DNA from: DASZTV01 sp035547515
GTDB taxonomy: Bacteria > Actinomycetota > Actinomycetes > JAFAQI01
Direction of reading: 5' to 3'
Assembly: GCA_035547515.1 (NCBI GenBank)
Contig: DASZUS010000083.1
Span: 5,261 to 69,260 of the forward strand
DNA length: 64,000 nucleotides
Shown here: piece by piece, positions 25,565 to 34,701 of the stretch
How positions within the stretch are numbered: the stretch's first letter is position 1
Layout: each line of letters starts with the position of its first letter
Translations under genes and position numbers: made by a program
The notes under the pieces: generated by a model
The model's input: the letters and a program-made list of their open reading frames with translations, nothing else
Database searches by the model: none
What the model was told of the DNA's origin: nothing

Positions 25565-26164
25565 ATGACCACCGGGACTCGGCCGTTGCGCGCGGACGCG
25601 CAACGCAACCGGGATCGCCTCGTCGAGGTCGCCGCTGACGCCTTCTCGCGCGACGGCATCGAGGCCTCGCTCGAGGAGATCGCCCGCACCGCCGGCGTCG
25701 GCATCGGCACGCTCTACCGCCACTTTCCCAACCGGGACGCGTTGCTGGAAGCGGTTTTCCGCCGCAACGTCGATGACATCTCCGCGCAGGCCGATGAGCT
25801 GCTCGGCCAGCTGCCCGCCGACCAGGCCCTCGCCGAGTGGATGTCCCGCTTCGTCACCTACGTCGCCGGCAAGAAGGGCCTGGCGATGCACCTGAAGTCC
25901 GTCGTGTCGCACGACGCAGAGATCTTCGCCTACAGCCATGACCGCATGGAGTCGACGATGAAGCGGCTGGTCGAAGCGGCCCGCACCGACGGGACGATCC
26001 GCGCCGACGCCGACTACAACGACGTGCTGCGCGCGCTGTCCGGCGTCTGCATGATGTCCGACGTACCGGGCTGGCAGGAACAGGCCTGCCGCGTCTCCGG
26101 CCTACTGATGGACGGCCTGCGCTACGGCGCCGCGCCAGCCCCGAAGAAGCGCCGCTCCGCCTAG
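25565..26164 (+). CDS. TetR-family regulator of the adjacent exporter
   Basis: 199 residues from ATG 25565, with GAGGACGAGG just upstream; an upstream GTG at 25535 is less likely. HTH: LVEVAADAFSRDGIEASLEEIARTAGVGIGTLYRHFPNRDALLEAVF (quoted in part). The C-terminal half resembles the SACE_7040/SBT-type helical domain of actinobacterial TetRs (WMSRFVTYVAGKKGLAMHLK, MMSDVPGWQEQACRVSGLLMDGLR). It probably represses the divergent MFS gene and itself through the tandem palindromes at 25474-25518. Confidence 0.92.
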   Translation: MTTGTRPLRADAQRNRDRLVEVAADAFSRDGIEASLEEIARTAGVGIGTLYRHFPNRDALLEAVFRRNVDDISAQADELLGQLPADQALAEWMSRFVTYVAGKKGLAMHLKSVVSHDAEIFAYSHDRMESTMKRLVEAARTDGTIRADADYNDVLRALSGVCMMSDVPGWQEQACRVSGLLMDGLRYGAAPAPKKRRSA

Positions 26165-26214
26165 CTGCCCCGGGACGGGAGCGGATGTGCCATCCGCTCT
26201 AGCAAGATGAGCCC

Positions 26215-27198
26215 GTGACGGAGCTTGCGGAGTCGCTCGCGGCGGTGGTCGCGGAGTCACTCGGCGTCTCGGCTGTCGAGGTGCGCGATCTGGTCCGGCT
26301 CTCCGGCGGCGCATCGAGGGAGTCGTGGTCTTTCGACGCGTCGTACGACGGCGGCGTCGAGGAGCTGATCCTTCGTCGTGCGCCCGCCGCGATCAGTGAC
26401 GCGATCGGGCCGACCATGATCCTCGAGGCCGAGGCGATGCGTGAGGCGGCGCGAGTCGGCGTACCGAGCCCCCGCGTGCTGTTCGCCACGGCGGACCGCG
26501 AGCCGCTCGGTGGCTCGGGCATCGTGATGAGCCGCATTGCCGGTGAGACGATCGGCCGCAGGATCGTGCGCGACGACAGCTTCGCCGAGGTACGCCCGAC
26601 GCTGGCGGCGCAGTGCGGCGAGATCCTCGCCAACCTCCACCGGATGGACACTTCAGCGCTGCCACCCATGGCGGACGCCTATGCCCTGGACGCGCTCCGC
26701 GGGTTGCTCGACAACTCGGAGGTCGCGAGCCCGATGCTCGAGCTCGCAATGCGGTGGCTCGAGCTCAACCGGCCGCCGACGAGCCGCAAGACCGTGGTGC
26801 ACGGCGACTTCCGCAACGGCAACCTCGTCGTCGGCGCCGACGGGGTGCGCGCGGTCCTCGACTGGGAGCTGATCCATCTCGGCGACCCGATGGAGGACCT
26901 CGGATGGCTGTGCACCCGCGCCTGGCGCTTCGGTGGCGCGGGACCAGTGGGCGGGTTCGGCGAGTACGAAGACCTGTTCGCCGCTTACGAGACCGCATCC
27001 GGCCTGCCGGTCGACCGCAAGGCCGCGAAGTGGTGGGAGCTGCTCGGCACCGTGAAATGGGGAGTGATCTGCATCGTGCAGGCGAACCGGCACCTCGTGG
27101 GTGGCCAGCGATCCGTCGAGCTCGCCGCGGTGGGACGACGGCTGGCCGAGCAGGAGTACGACTGCCTCGACCTCTTGACCGAGCTGGCGACGCCATGA
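26215..27198 (+). CDS. Phosphotransferase of the APH/ACAD10-type family
   Basis: 327 residues from GTG 26215; the ribosome site is weak. Kinase-fold landmarks: a Gly-rich loop LSGGASRESWSFD, the catalytic VVHGDFRNGNLVV (HGDFxxxN, about residues 196-208) and the metal-binding LDWELIHLGDPMEDLGWLC (quoted in part). Relatives stand next to, or are fused to, acyl-CoA dehydrogenases (ACAD10/11 in animals), where the pair phosphorylates and then eliminates 4-hydroxyacyl-CoA hydroxyl groups. Here the acyl-CoA dehydrogenase is two genes downstream, so this role is the favoured hypothesis rather than antibiotic resistance. Confidence 0.85.
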   Translation: MTELAESLAAVVAESLGVSAVEVRDLVRLSGGASRESWSFDASYDGGVEELILRRAPAAISDAIGPTMILEAEAMREAARVGVPSPRVLFATADREPLGGSGIVMSRIAGETIGRRIVRDDSFAEVRPTLAAQCGEILANLHRMDTSALPPMADAYALDALRGLLDNSEVASPMLELAMRWLELNRPPTSRKTVVHGDFRNGNLVVGADGVRAVLDWELIHLGDPMEDLGWLCTRAWRFGGAGPVGGFGEYEDLFAAYETASGLPVDRKAAKWWELLGTVKWGVICIVQANRHLVGGQRSVELAAVGRRLAEQEYDCLDLLTELATP

Positions 27199-27530
27199 GC
27201 GACGGCTTCCCTACCGCGGCGCAGCTGGCGGAGGCGGTCGAGGAGTTCCTGCGCGCTGAGCTGCTGCCGACACTCGACGGCCGGCTTCGGTTCCAGACCC
27301 TGGTCGCCGCGAACGTCATGGCGGTGCTGCAGCGGGAGCTGACCGACGGCCCAGCACTGCGGGAGGCACACGCGGAGCGCCTCACCTCCCTGGGCGTCGC
27401 CGGCGACCGGGAGCTTGTCACCGCCATCCGTAGCGGGGACTTCGACGCGCGGTTCGCCGAGCTGCTCGACGTGCTGCGCCCCTCGGTCGAGGCAAGCCTG
27501 AGGATCGCCAACCCGAAGCATCTGAGGTAA
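27195..27530 (+). CDS. DUF6285-type small protein
   Basis: 111 residues. ATG 27195 overlaps the kinase stop (ATGA). An all-helical protein: PTAAQLAEAVEEFLRAELLP at the start, RFQTLVAANVMAVLQREL in the middle and LRPSVEASLRIANPKHL at the end. This is the small partner that commonly stands between an APH-like kinase and an acyl-CoA dehydrogenase in actinobacteria. Biochemical function is not known to me; by context it may be a subunit or chaperone of that pair. Confidence 0.75.
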   Translation: MSDGFPTAAQLAEAVEEFLRAELLPTLDGRLRFQTLVAANVMAVLQRELTDGPALREAHAERLTSLGVAGDRELVTAIRSGDFDARFAELLDVLRPSVEASLRIANPKHLR

Positions 27531-27585
27531 GAAGCAGGCAGCCGCCGGTGTCGTCGGCGCCGCCGCTGGCGGGTGGGAGGTGGAC

Positions 27586-28851
27586 GTGGACTTCGCGCTG
27601 CCCGCTGAGCTCTCGGCGTACCTCGACGAGCTGGACGCGTTCATCGAGCGCGAGATCAAGCCGCTGGAAGCGCAGGACGACAACATCCGCTTCTTCGACC
27701 ACCGGCGCGAGGACGCGCGAACCGACTGGGACAACCACGGCCTGCCGAACCGTGAATGGGAGCTGCTGCTCCACGAGGCGCGGCAGCGCGCGGACAAGGC
27801 CGGGCACTATCGCTTCCCCTACCCCAAGGAGTACGGCGGTAAGGACGGCTCCAACCTCGCGATGGCGGTGATCCGCGAGCACCTCGCGGCCAAGGGACTC
27901 GGGCTGCACTGCGACCTGCAGAACGAGCACTCGATCGTCGGGAACAACGTGGCTCTCCTGCTGATGCTGCACTACGGGACCGCGCAGCAGAAGGCCGAGT
28001 GGGTAGACGGCCTGCTCGAAGGCCGCATGTTCTTCGCCTTCGGCATCACCGAGCCGGACCACGGCTCGGACGCGACTCACATGGAGACCACCGCGGTGCG
28101 CGACGGCGAAGAGTGGGTGATCAACGGCGAGAAGACGTTCAACACCGGTGTCCACGTCGCCAACGCCGACATGGTCATGGCGCGTACGTCAGGTGAGGCC
28201 GGCGACGGGGGCGGCATCACCGCGTTCCTCGTGCCGACCACCGCCGAGGGCTTCACCGTCGAGGAGTACCTCTGGACGTTCAACATGCCGACCGACCATG
28301 CGCGCGTCCGGCTCACGAACGTCCGGGTGCCGGACTCGGCGATCTTCGGCGGCGAAGGCCGGGGACTGCAGGTAGTCCAGCACTTCTTCAACGAGAACCG
28401 GATCCGCCAGGCGGCGTCGAGCCTCGGTGCCGCTCAGTTCTGCATCAACGAGTCGGTGGAGTACGCGAAGGTGCGTGCCCCCTTCGGCAAGCCGCTGGCC
28501 TCGAACCAGGCGATCCAGTTCCCGCTGGTCGAGCTGCAGACCAGGGCGGAGATGGTGCGCGCGCTGATTCACAAGACCGCTTGGCGGATGGACACCGAGG
28601 GGGTCTTCGCGGCTTCGCGCGAGGTCTCCATGTGCAACTACCAAGCGAACCGGCTGTGCTGCGACGCCGCTGACCAGGCAATGCAGGTGCACGGTGGCCT
28701 CGGGTACTCGCGGCACAAGCCCTTCGAGCACATCTACCGCCACCATCGCCGGTACCGGATCACCGAGGGCTCCGACGAGATCCAGATGAGACGGATCGCC
28801 GGCTACATGTTCGGTTTCATGAAGCAGCAGGCGCCGAAGGGCGTCGAGTGA
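27586..28851 (+). CDS. Acyl-CoA dehydrogenase (FadE36/ACAD10-11-like)
   Basis: 421 residues. GTG 27586 is preferred over GTG 27580 because GGGAGG (27575-27580) then lies 5 bases upstream. Motifs: FGITEPDHGSDATHMETTA, VINGEKTFNTGVH, NENRIRQAASSLGAAQFCI and MQVHGGLGYSRHKPFEHIYRHHRRYRITEGSDEIQ (quoted in part). Full length, with the FAD and substrate regions intact. Last gene of the kinase-DUF6285-dehydrogenase operon, which fits degradation of hydroxylated acyl chains. Confidence 0.92.
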   Translation: MDFALPAELSAYLDELDAFIEREIKPLEAQDDNIRFFDHRREDARTDWDNHGLPNREWELLLHEARQRADKAGHYRFPYPKEYGGKDGSNLAMAVIREHLAAKGLGLHCDLQNEHSIVGNNVALLLMLHYGTAQQKAEWVDGLLEGRMFFAFGITEPDHGSDATHMETTAVRDGEEWVINGEKTFNTGVHVANADMVMARTSGEAGDGGGITAFLVPTTAEGFTVEEYLWTFNMPTDHARVRLTNVRVPDSAIFGGEGRGLQVVQHFFNENRIRQAASSLGAAQFCINESVEYAKVRAPFGKPLASNQAIQFPLVELQTRAEMVRALIHKTAWRMDTEGVFAASREVSMCNYQANRLCCDAADQAMQVHGGLGYSRHKPFEHIYRHHRRYRITEGSDEIQMRRIAGYMFGFMKQQAPKGVE

Positions 28852-28899
28852 ACAGCCACTCCGCGCCTGACGTCAATGGCACGTCCGGCTCATCGCTGA

Positions 28900-28935
28900 C
28901 TAGTCACGGGCGGGCTGCGCGGGACAGATGACTAG
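28900..28935. terminator. Weak hairpin after the dehydrogenase operon
   Basis: CTAGTCA (28900-28906) pairs with TGACTAG (28929-28935) around a GC-rich 22-base loop that can fold further; the left arm is part of the palindrome TGACTAGTCA. No T-run. Possible terminator in the 168-bp gap before the gtrA-like gene; otherwise this gap shows nothing. Confidence 0.3.
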
Positions 28936-29019
28936 CCCGTTCTGACCGAATTCCCCACTTGCCGAGATTTGCCCGTTTGCTCCCGTCACCTGCCAGGATT
29001 TTGCTCCGACACTGACTGC

Positions 29020-29457
29020 ATGAGCCTGGCCGTTGTCGGCGTCTCGCAGCTGCGACGCAGCTCGTCGAGCAAGCTGGTCCCGTTCGTCGCGATCGGCACG
29101 ACGTGCACGGTCGCCTACATCGGGATCTACGCCGGTCTGCGCACGGCGATGCCCGCAGTGATCGCGAATGCCGTCGCGCTGCTGGTGACCGCCGTCGTCA
29201 ACACCACCGCGAACCGGCGGCTGACGTTCGCGGTGCGCGGTCGGGTCGATCTGCTGCGCCATCAGCTCCACGGGCTCGGGGTGTTCGGGGTCGCGCTCGC
29301 CGTGACGACCGGCTCGCTCGCGCTGCTCCACCTGCTGTCACCACACCCGAGCAGCACCACCGAGGTCGGCGTACTCGTCGCTGCGAACCTCGCCGCTACG
29401 GCGTTCCGGTTCGTCGCGCTGCGCCGGGTGTTCGGCTGCCACGCGCAACCGCGATGA
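29020..29457 (+). CDS. GtrA-family membrane protein
   Basis: 145 residues from ATG 29020. Four membrane helices in the GtrA pattern: KLVPFVAIGTTCTVAYIGIYAGL, ANAVALLVTAVVNTTANRRLTF (the conserved N-x-x-x-NRRxTF loop), a third helix with FGVALAVTTGSLALLHL, and a last helix ending AATAFRFVALRRVF (quoted in part). GtrA proteins are thought to help move polyprenyl-phosphate sugars across the membrane. Its stop overlaps the start of the GT39 gene (ATGA), so the two form a flippase/transferase pair. Confidence 0.85.
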   Translation: MSLAVVGVSQLRRSSSSKLVPFVAIGTTCTVAYIGIYAGLRTAMPAVIANAVALLVTAVVNTTANRRLTFAVRGRVDLLRHQLHGLGVFGVALAVTTGSLALLHLLSPHPSSTTEVGVLVAANLAATAFRFVALRRVFGCHAQPR

Positions 29458-31292
29458 TCCGGCGGCTCGCGCGCGGCAGGCCGGACGACCCGGCCTGGGT
29501 ACGCCCGAGCGTCCTGTCCCTGCTCGCGACGACCGCGCTGCTCTACCTCTGGGGCCTCGGGTCGGGCGGCTGGGCGAACAGCTTCTACAGCGCCGCCGTC
29601 CAGGCGAGCACCCACTCGTGGAAGGCGTTCTTCTTCGGCTCGCTCGACTCCGCCAACGCGATCACTGTCGACAAGCCCCCGGCCGCGTTGTGGGTGATGG
29701 GGCTGTCCGCGCGGGTCTTCGGGCTGAGCAGCTGGTCGATCCTCGTGCCCGAGGCGCTGATGGGCGTCGCCTCCGTCGGGTTGCTCTACCTCACGCTGCG
29801 CCGCGTGTTCTCCCCGGCAGCTGGTCTGCTCGCCGGCGCGGTGATGGCACTCACGCCGGTCGCCACTCTGATGTTCCGGTTCAACAACCCCGACGCGCTG
29901 CTGGTCCTGCTCCTGGTCGCAGCGGCGTACGCCGTAACCCGCGCGATCGAAGTCGCGTCGACGCGATGGCTGGTCGCTGCGGGACTGCTGGTAGGGACCG
30001 GGTTCATCACGAAGATGCTGCAGGCGTTCCTCGTCGTACCTGCCTTCGGCCTGGCCTATCTCCTCGCCGCCGACACCTCCGTCAAGCGGCGCATCGTGCA
30101 GCTGGTCGCAGCAGCAGCTGCAATGCTCGTCGGCTCCGGCTGGTGGGTCGCCGTCGTGTCGGCCTGGCCGGCGTCCTCGCGTCCCTACATCGGCGGCTCG
30201 CAGGACAACAGCGTGCTGAACCTGATCTTCGGCTACAACGGCGTCGGTCGACTCACCGGTCACGAGGCCGGCAGCGTCGGCCACTCCGGCCGGCCGGGGC
30301 TGTTGCGGCTGTTCAGCCTCGAGTACGGCACGCAGGCCACCTGGCTGATCCCGGCCGCCCTGCTCATGCTGGTCGCGATGGTCTGGCTGACCCGCCGCGC
30401 GCCTCGTACCGACCCGGCGCGCGCGCAGGTCATCATCTGGGGTGGGTGGCTGCTCGGCACCGGCCTGACCTTCAGCCTGATGTCCGGGATCACCCACCCG
30501 TACTACACAGTCGCGCTGACCCCGGCGACCGGCGCGGTGGTCGCCATCGGTGCGACGACGCTCTGGGTGCGCCGCGAATCCGCACTCGCCAGAGCGATGC
30601 TCGCTGCGGCGGTCGGCCTCACCACCTGGTGGGCGGTGCAGCTGCTCGACGAGACGCCGACCTGGCAGGTCTGGCTTCGGGTGTGCGTGCTGTTGACGGG
30701 TGCCGCCGGCGTGGTCGGCATCGCCTGCAGCCCGGTGCTGCGGCAACGGCTCGCGCCGGCGATCGCCGGAGCGGCGTTGCTGTCCTCGCTCGCCGGCCCC
30801 ACTGCCTATTCAGTCGCCACTGCAGCGACGCCGCACGCCGGCTCGCTGCCGATGGCTGGTCCGGTGATCAGCGCCGTACCTGTCGACGACCGGGAGCGCA
30901 GCGACGCGATCACCGACAACCCGTACTTCGAGCTGCTCAACGCGCCGACCGTGGCCCCGTCGCTGACCCGAGCGCTCGACGACCACGCGTCGAGGTTCCG
31001 CTGGGTCGCCGCCACCGTCGGCTCGGAGAACGCCGCGGGCTACCAGCTCGCCAACGGCAACCCGGTCCTCGCGGTCGGGGGCTACAACGGCACCGACCCT
31101 GCTCCGACACTCGCGCAGTTCCAGTCCATGGCAGCACGGGGCGAGATCCACTACTTCATCCCCGGCGGCACGGGGATCCCGAAGCGGCTGGCTCAGCTGC
31201 TGAGCTCGCTGCAGATCACGTACTGGGTCGAGCACCACTTCCGGCCGGAGTCGGTCGGGCACACGAGGGTGTACGACCTCACAGAGAACTAG
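29454..31292 (+). CDS. GT39-type membrane glycosyltransferase (ArnT/PMT-like, YkcB-like)
   Basis: 612 residues from ATG 29454. GT-C fold with many helices. The first extracytoplasmic loop carries the acidic pair region FFFGSLDSANAITVDKPP, typical of GT39 enzymes that take sugar from a lipid-phosphate donor. RFNNPDALLVLLLVAAAYA follows. The C-terminal extracytoplasmic part (FRWVAATVGSENAAGYQL, VGGYNGTDPAPTLAQFQ, IHYFIPGGTG) is the tail seen in YkcB-like proteins. It transfers a sugar to an envelope acceptor (lipid, glycan or protein; not determinable here). The paralogue at 31340 is nearly the same protein fused to GtrA. Confidence 0.88.
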   Translation: MIRRLARGRPDDPAWVRPSVLSLLATTALLYLWGLGSGGWANSFYSAAVQASTHSWKAFFFGSLDSANAITVDKPPAALWVMGLSARVFGLSSWSILVPEALMGVASVGLLYLTLRRVFSPAAGLLAGAVMALTPVATLMFRFNNPDALLVLLLVAAAYAVTRAIEVASTRWLVAAGLLVGTGFITKMLQAFLVVPAFGLAYLLAADTSVKRRIVQLVAAAAAMLVGSGWWVAVVSAWPASSRPYIGGSQDNSVLNLIFGYNGVGRLTGHEAGSVGHSGRPGLLRLFSLEYGTQATWLIPAALLMLVAMVWLTRRAPRTDPARAQVIIWGGWLLGTGLTFSLMSGITHPYYTVALTPATGAVVAIGATTLWVRRESALARAMLAAAVGLTTWWAVQLLDETPTWQVWLRVCVLLTGAAGVVGIACSPVLRQRLAPAIAGAALLSSLAGPTAYSVATAATPHAGSLPMAGPVISAVPVDDRERSDAITDNPYFELLNAPTVAPSLTRALDDHASRFRWVAATVGSENAAGYQLANGNPVLAVGGYNGTDPAPTLAQFQSMAARGEIHYFIPGGTGIPKRLAQLLSSLQITYWVEHHFRPESVGHTRVYDLTEN

Positions 31293-31339
31293 CAGGTGCG
31301 GCTCATGTTGCTTTGAGGAGCAGCGACGAGCCTTGAGCC

Positions 31340-33850
31340 ATGAGCAACACCGCCGCTGCCCGGATCACGGCGCGCATCCCGGCCGCGGGCGAGGTGGCTC
31401 GCTTCGTGGGAGTCGGCGTCGTCAGCACGATCGGCTACATCGCCCTCTACGCGATCTTGCGTACGACGATGCCGGCGCAGGCGGCCAACGCGCTCGCCCT
31501 GCTGGTGACTGCCGTCGCCAACACGGCGGCGAACCGGCGGGTGACCTTCGGCGTGCGCGGGAGCGCCGGCGCCTTGCGCCACCATCTGCACGGCCTGGCC
31601 GCCTTTGCACTCGCCCTCGCCGTCACCTCCGGGTCGCTCGCCGCGCTGCACGCCACGACCGAGCGGCCAACGCGGGGGCTGGAGCTCTCGGTGCTCCTCG
31701 CAGCCAACCTGGGCGCCACGGCGCTGCGGTTCGAGGTCTTGCGGCGTACCTTCCGCCCGGCGTCGGCGGGCGCCACGGCCCCGGTTACGACGCAGGTCCC
31801 CCAGCCGGTGGCGGGCGATCCGCGATGGGTGCGCCCGAGCCTGCTCGCTCTGCTCACCAGCACCGGCTTCCTCTACCTGTGGGGGCTCGGGGCGTCGGGT
31901 TGGGCGAACAGCTTCTACAGCGCCGCCGTCCAGGCGAGCACCCATTCGTGGAAGGCCTTCTTCTTCGGCTCGCTCGACTCGGGCAACTCGATCACGGTCG
32001 ACAAGCCGCCGGCCTTCCTGTGGGTGATGGACCTGTCGGCGCGGATCTTCGGCGTCAACAGCTGGGCGATCCTGGTGCCCGAGGCGCTGATGGGCGTCGC
32101 GGCAGTCGGCCTGCTCTACCTGACCGTCCGCCGCCACTTCGGCCCCGCGGCGGGGCTGATCGCCGGCGCAGCGCTGGCGGTCACGCCCGTCGCCACGCTG
32201 ATGTTCCGGTTCAACAACCCCGACGCGCTGCTCGTGCTACTGCTGGTCGCTGCGTCGTACGCCGTCAGCCGCGCGGTCGAGTCGGCATCGACGAGGTGGC
32301 TGCTGATCGCTGGGCTGCTGGTGGGGACCGGCTTCATCACGAAGATGTTGCAGGCCTTCCTCGTGGTGCCCGCCCTCGGGCTTGCCTACCTGGTCGCCGC
32401 CGACACGAGTCTCAAGCGGCGCGTCACGCAGCTGCTCGCCGCGGCGGGCGCGCTGGTCGTCGCGTCGGGCTGGTGGGTCGTGATCGTCGAGCTGTGGCCC
32501 GCGTCGTCGCGGCCCTACATCGGCGGCTCGCAGAACAACAGCCTGCTCAACCTGATCTTCGGCTACAACGGCCTGGGACGCATCACCGGCAGCGAGACCG
32601 GCAGCGTAGGCGGCGGTGGCGGTCCCGGCGGGATGTGGGGCAAGACCGGGCTGCTGCGGATGTTCAGCAGCGAGTTCGGAGGCCAGGGCGCCTGGCTGAT
32701 CCCGGGCGCGCTGCTGCTGCTCGTCGCCACGCTCTGGGCGCTGCGGCGCGCGCCGCGCACCGACCTCCGGCGGGCGCAGCTGGTGATCTGGGGTGGCTCA
32801 CTGCTCGTGACCGGGCTGACCTTCAGCTACATGTCCGGGATCATCCACCCGTACTACACGGTGGCTCTCGCGCCCGGCACCGCCGCGCTCGTCGGCGTCG
32901 GCGCGACGACGCTGTGGCAGCGCCGCGGCGAATGGACGGCACGTCTCGCGCTGTCCGCGGCGATCCTGCTGAGCTCGTGGTGGGCGTGGGCGCTGCTGGA
33001 CCGGACGCCGGCCTGGCACCCGTGGCTGCGGCTGATCGTGGCGCTCGCGGGTACGACGGCGGCGGTCGGTATCTGTGCCGCGCCGTACCTCGGCCGGTGG
33101 CTCGCTCCGGCCGTCGCGGCGGTCGCGCTGGTCGCCTCGCTGGTTGGCCCGGCGGCCTACTCGCTGGCCACTGCAGCGACGCCGCACACCGGCTCGCTGC
33201 CCTCCGCGGGTCCCTCGAGCAGCGCACGGCCCGGAGGGTTTCCCGGTTTTGTCCAACGGCCCGGCGGGCACACCGCAGGAGGTTTTCCCAGCTTGGGCTT
33301 CCCCGGCGGCAGTTTCGGGCCGGGCGGTCAGCCGATGACGGGCGGGCTTCCCGGAATCGGTGGTCAGTTCGGAATCGGCGGACCGCCCGGCTGGGGCTTG
33401 GGTCAGACCTTCAGCCCCGGGGGACGTAGCGGCGGCGGCCTGCTGAGCTCGCCCACCCCTTCGGCCGCGCTCGTGTCGGCGCTGAAGGCCGGCGGGTCCG
33501 GCTACCGCTGGGTGGCGGCGACCGTCGGATCACAGAACGCCGCCGGCTACCAGCTGGGCAGTGACGAGCCGGTCATGGCGATCGGCGGGTTCAACGGCAC
33601 CGACCCCTCGCCCACGCTCGCGCAGTTCCAGGCCTGGGTCGCCGCGGGGAAGATCCACTACTTCATCCCCGGCGGGACCGGGTTCGGAGCCCGCGGTGGC
33701 CTGGGGCAGGGACAGAACCAGGCCACCAGCACCGCGTCACAGATCACCTCCTGGGTGGAGTCGACGTACCGCTCGACGACGATCGGCGGGACGACCGTCT
33801 ACGACCTCACCGCCGCGACGACCACCTCGCCCGCGGCGAGCACCACCTGA
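31340..33850 (+). CDS. Natural GtrA-GT39 fusion glycosyltransferase
   Basis: 836 residues from ATG 31340. Residues 1-140 are a GtrA domain (VGVGVVSTIGYIALYAILRT, TAVANTAANRRVTFGVRG), and about 165-836 are a GT39 domain collinear with the gene at 29454 (SLDSGNSITVDKPP, RFNNPDALLVLL, same C-terminal VAATVGSQNAAGYQL and IHYFIPGGTG). An insertion of about 75 Gly/Pro/Phe-rich residues (PGGFPGFVQRPGG, then repeated GGLPGIGGQFGIGG-like units) lies in the extracytoplasmic part, about residues 630-705, and is missing in the split copy. It is a tandem duplicate of the upstream pair with gene fusion, 47 bases apart. Confidence 0.88.
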   Translation: MSNTAAARITARIPAAGEVARFVGVGVVSTIGYIALYAILRTTMPAQAANALALLVTAVANTAANRRVTFGVRGSAGALRHHLHGLAAFALALAVTSGSLAALHATTERPTRGLELSVLLAANLGATALRFEVLRRTFRPASAGATAPVTTQVPQPVAGDPRWVRPSLLALLTSTGFLYLWGLGASGWANSFYSAAVQASTHSWKAFFFGSLDSGNSITVDKPPAFLWVMDLSARIFGVNSWAILVPEALMGVAAVGLLYLTVRRHFGPAAGLIAGAALAVTPVATLMFRFNNPDALLVLLLVAASYAVSRAVESASTRWLLIAGLLVGTGFITKMLQAFLVVPALGLAYLVAADTSLKRRVTQLLAAAGALVVASGWWVVIVELWPASSRPYIGGSQNNSLLNLIFGYNGLGRITGSETGSVGGGGGPGGMWGKTGLLRMFSSEFGGQGAWLIPGALLLLVATLWALRRAPRTDLRRAQLVIWGGSLLVTGLTFSYMSGIIHPYYTVALAPGTAALVGVGATTLWQRRGEWTARLALSAAILLSSWWAWALLDRTPAWHPWLRLIVALAGTTAAVGICAAPYLGRWLAPAVAAVALVASLVGPAAYSLATAATPHTGSLPSAGPSSSARPGGFPGFVQRPGGHTAGGFPSLGFPGGSFGPGGQPMTGGLPGIGGQFGIGGPPGWGLGQTFSPGGRSGGGLLSSPTPSAALVSALKAGGSGYRWVAATVGSQNAAGYQLGSDEPVMAIGGFNGTDPSPTLAQFQAWVAAGKIHYFIPGGTGFGARGGLGQGQNQATSTASQITSWVESTYRSTTIGGTTVYDLTAATTTSPAASTT

Positions 33851-33924
33851 CCTGACCATTGCTGCGCGAAGGCTGACGCTCGTGTCAGGCTTAGCCGCGG
33901 CGGGGCACGGGGCGAGGAGGCACG

Positions 33925-34701
33925 GTGGGGCTGGCACGTGGGTTCACTCGGCGGCGGGTGTTGCAGAGCGCGGCCCTGGTCCCGCTGAGCGCGGCGGTGC
34001 CGTCGCTGCTCGCGGAGTCGCGCGCGGCAGCAGCCGGCAAGAACGGCTACCGCTTCTTCACCGCGCACGAGGCCGCAGTGATCGATGCGGCGACCAGACG
34101 GATCGCGCCGGGTCCCGAGGACGACATCCTCGAGACCGGCCACCCGGGCGCGCACGAGTGCGACGTAGTCCGCTACATCGACACCATGCTGGCGATGTTC
34201 GAGTTCTCGACACCGAAGATCTTCGCGGGCGGGCCCTGGAGCAACCGCCACACCAAAGGCCCCGACTACATGAAGAAGTTCGTCAAGCCCGACCGCGCGC
34301 AGGCGCAGGCCTGGCGCGGCCGGGTCAAGGAGCTCCAGCGGACGTATCGCACGGGGATCAAGTCACTCGACGCTCACGCCGGCGGCGACTTCACCAAGAT
34401 CGCCGCGCCGCAGCAAGACCTGATCCTCGCCAAGCAGGCAGTGGCGCCGTTCACGACGGTGATGTTCGGCCACACCATCGAGGGGATGTACTGCAACCCG
34501 GAGTACGGCGGCAACAAGGACCTCGCCGGGTGGAAGGAGATCAGCTACCCGGGCGACATCCAGCCGCGCGGCTACACCGCCGCCGAGATGCAGAAGATCG
34601 ACGTGGACATCGTCGACCCGACCGGGATCGTGTCGATGCTGCTCGCGGACTTCGAGAAGGTCGCGCAGACCTACGCGAGCGGGGTGTGGCGGCGTGCGTA
34701 A
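33925..34701 (+). CDS. Tat-exported gluconate 2-dehydrogenase subunit 3-like small subunit
   Basis: 258 residues from GTG 33925, with GAGGAGG just upstream. A Tat signal is visible (FTRRRVLQSAALVPLSAAVPSLLAESRAAA; quoted in part, RRRVLQ). The mature protein begins YRFFTAHEAAVIDAATRRIAPG, the hallmark of the gluconate 2-dehydrogenase gamma-subunit family. These proteins travel folded through Tat with a GMC flavoprotein and stabilise or couple it to the electron chain. It overlaps the GMC gene by 8 bases. Confidence 0.88.
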   Translation: MGLARGFTRRRVLQSAALVPLSAAVPSLLAESRAAAAGKNGYRFFTAHEAAVIDAATRRIAPGPEDDILETGHPGAHECDVVRYIDTMLAMFEFSTPKIFAGGPWSNRHTKGPDYMKKFVKPDRAQAQAWRGRVKELQRTYRTGIKSLDAHAGGDFTKIAAPQQDLILAKQAVAPFTTVMFGHTIEGMYCNPEYGGNKDLAGWKEISYPGDIQPRGYTAAEMQKIDVDIVDPTGIVSMLLADFEKVAQTYASGVWRRA

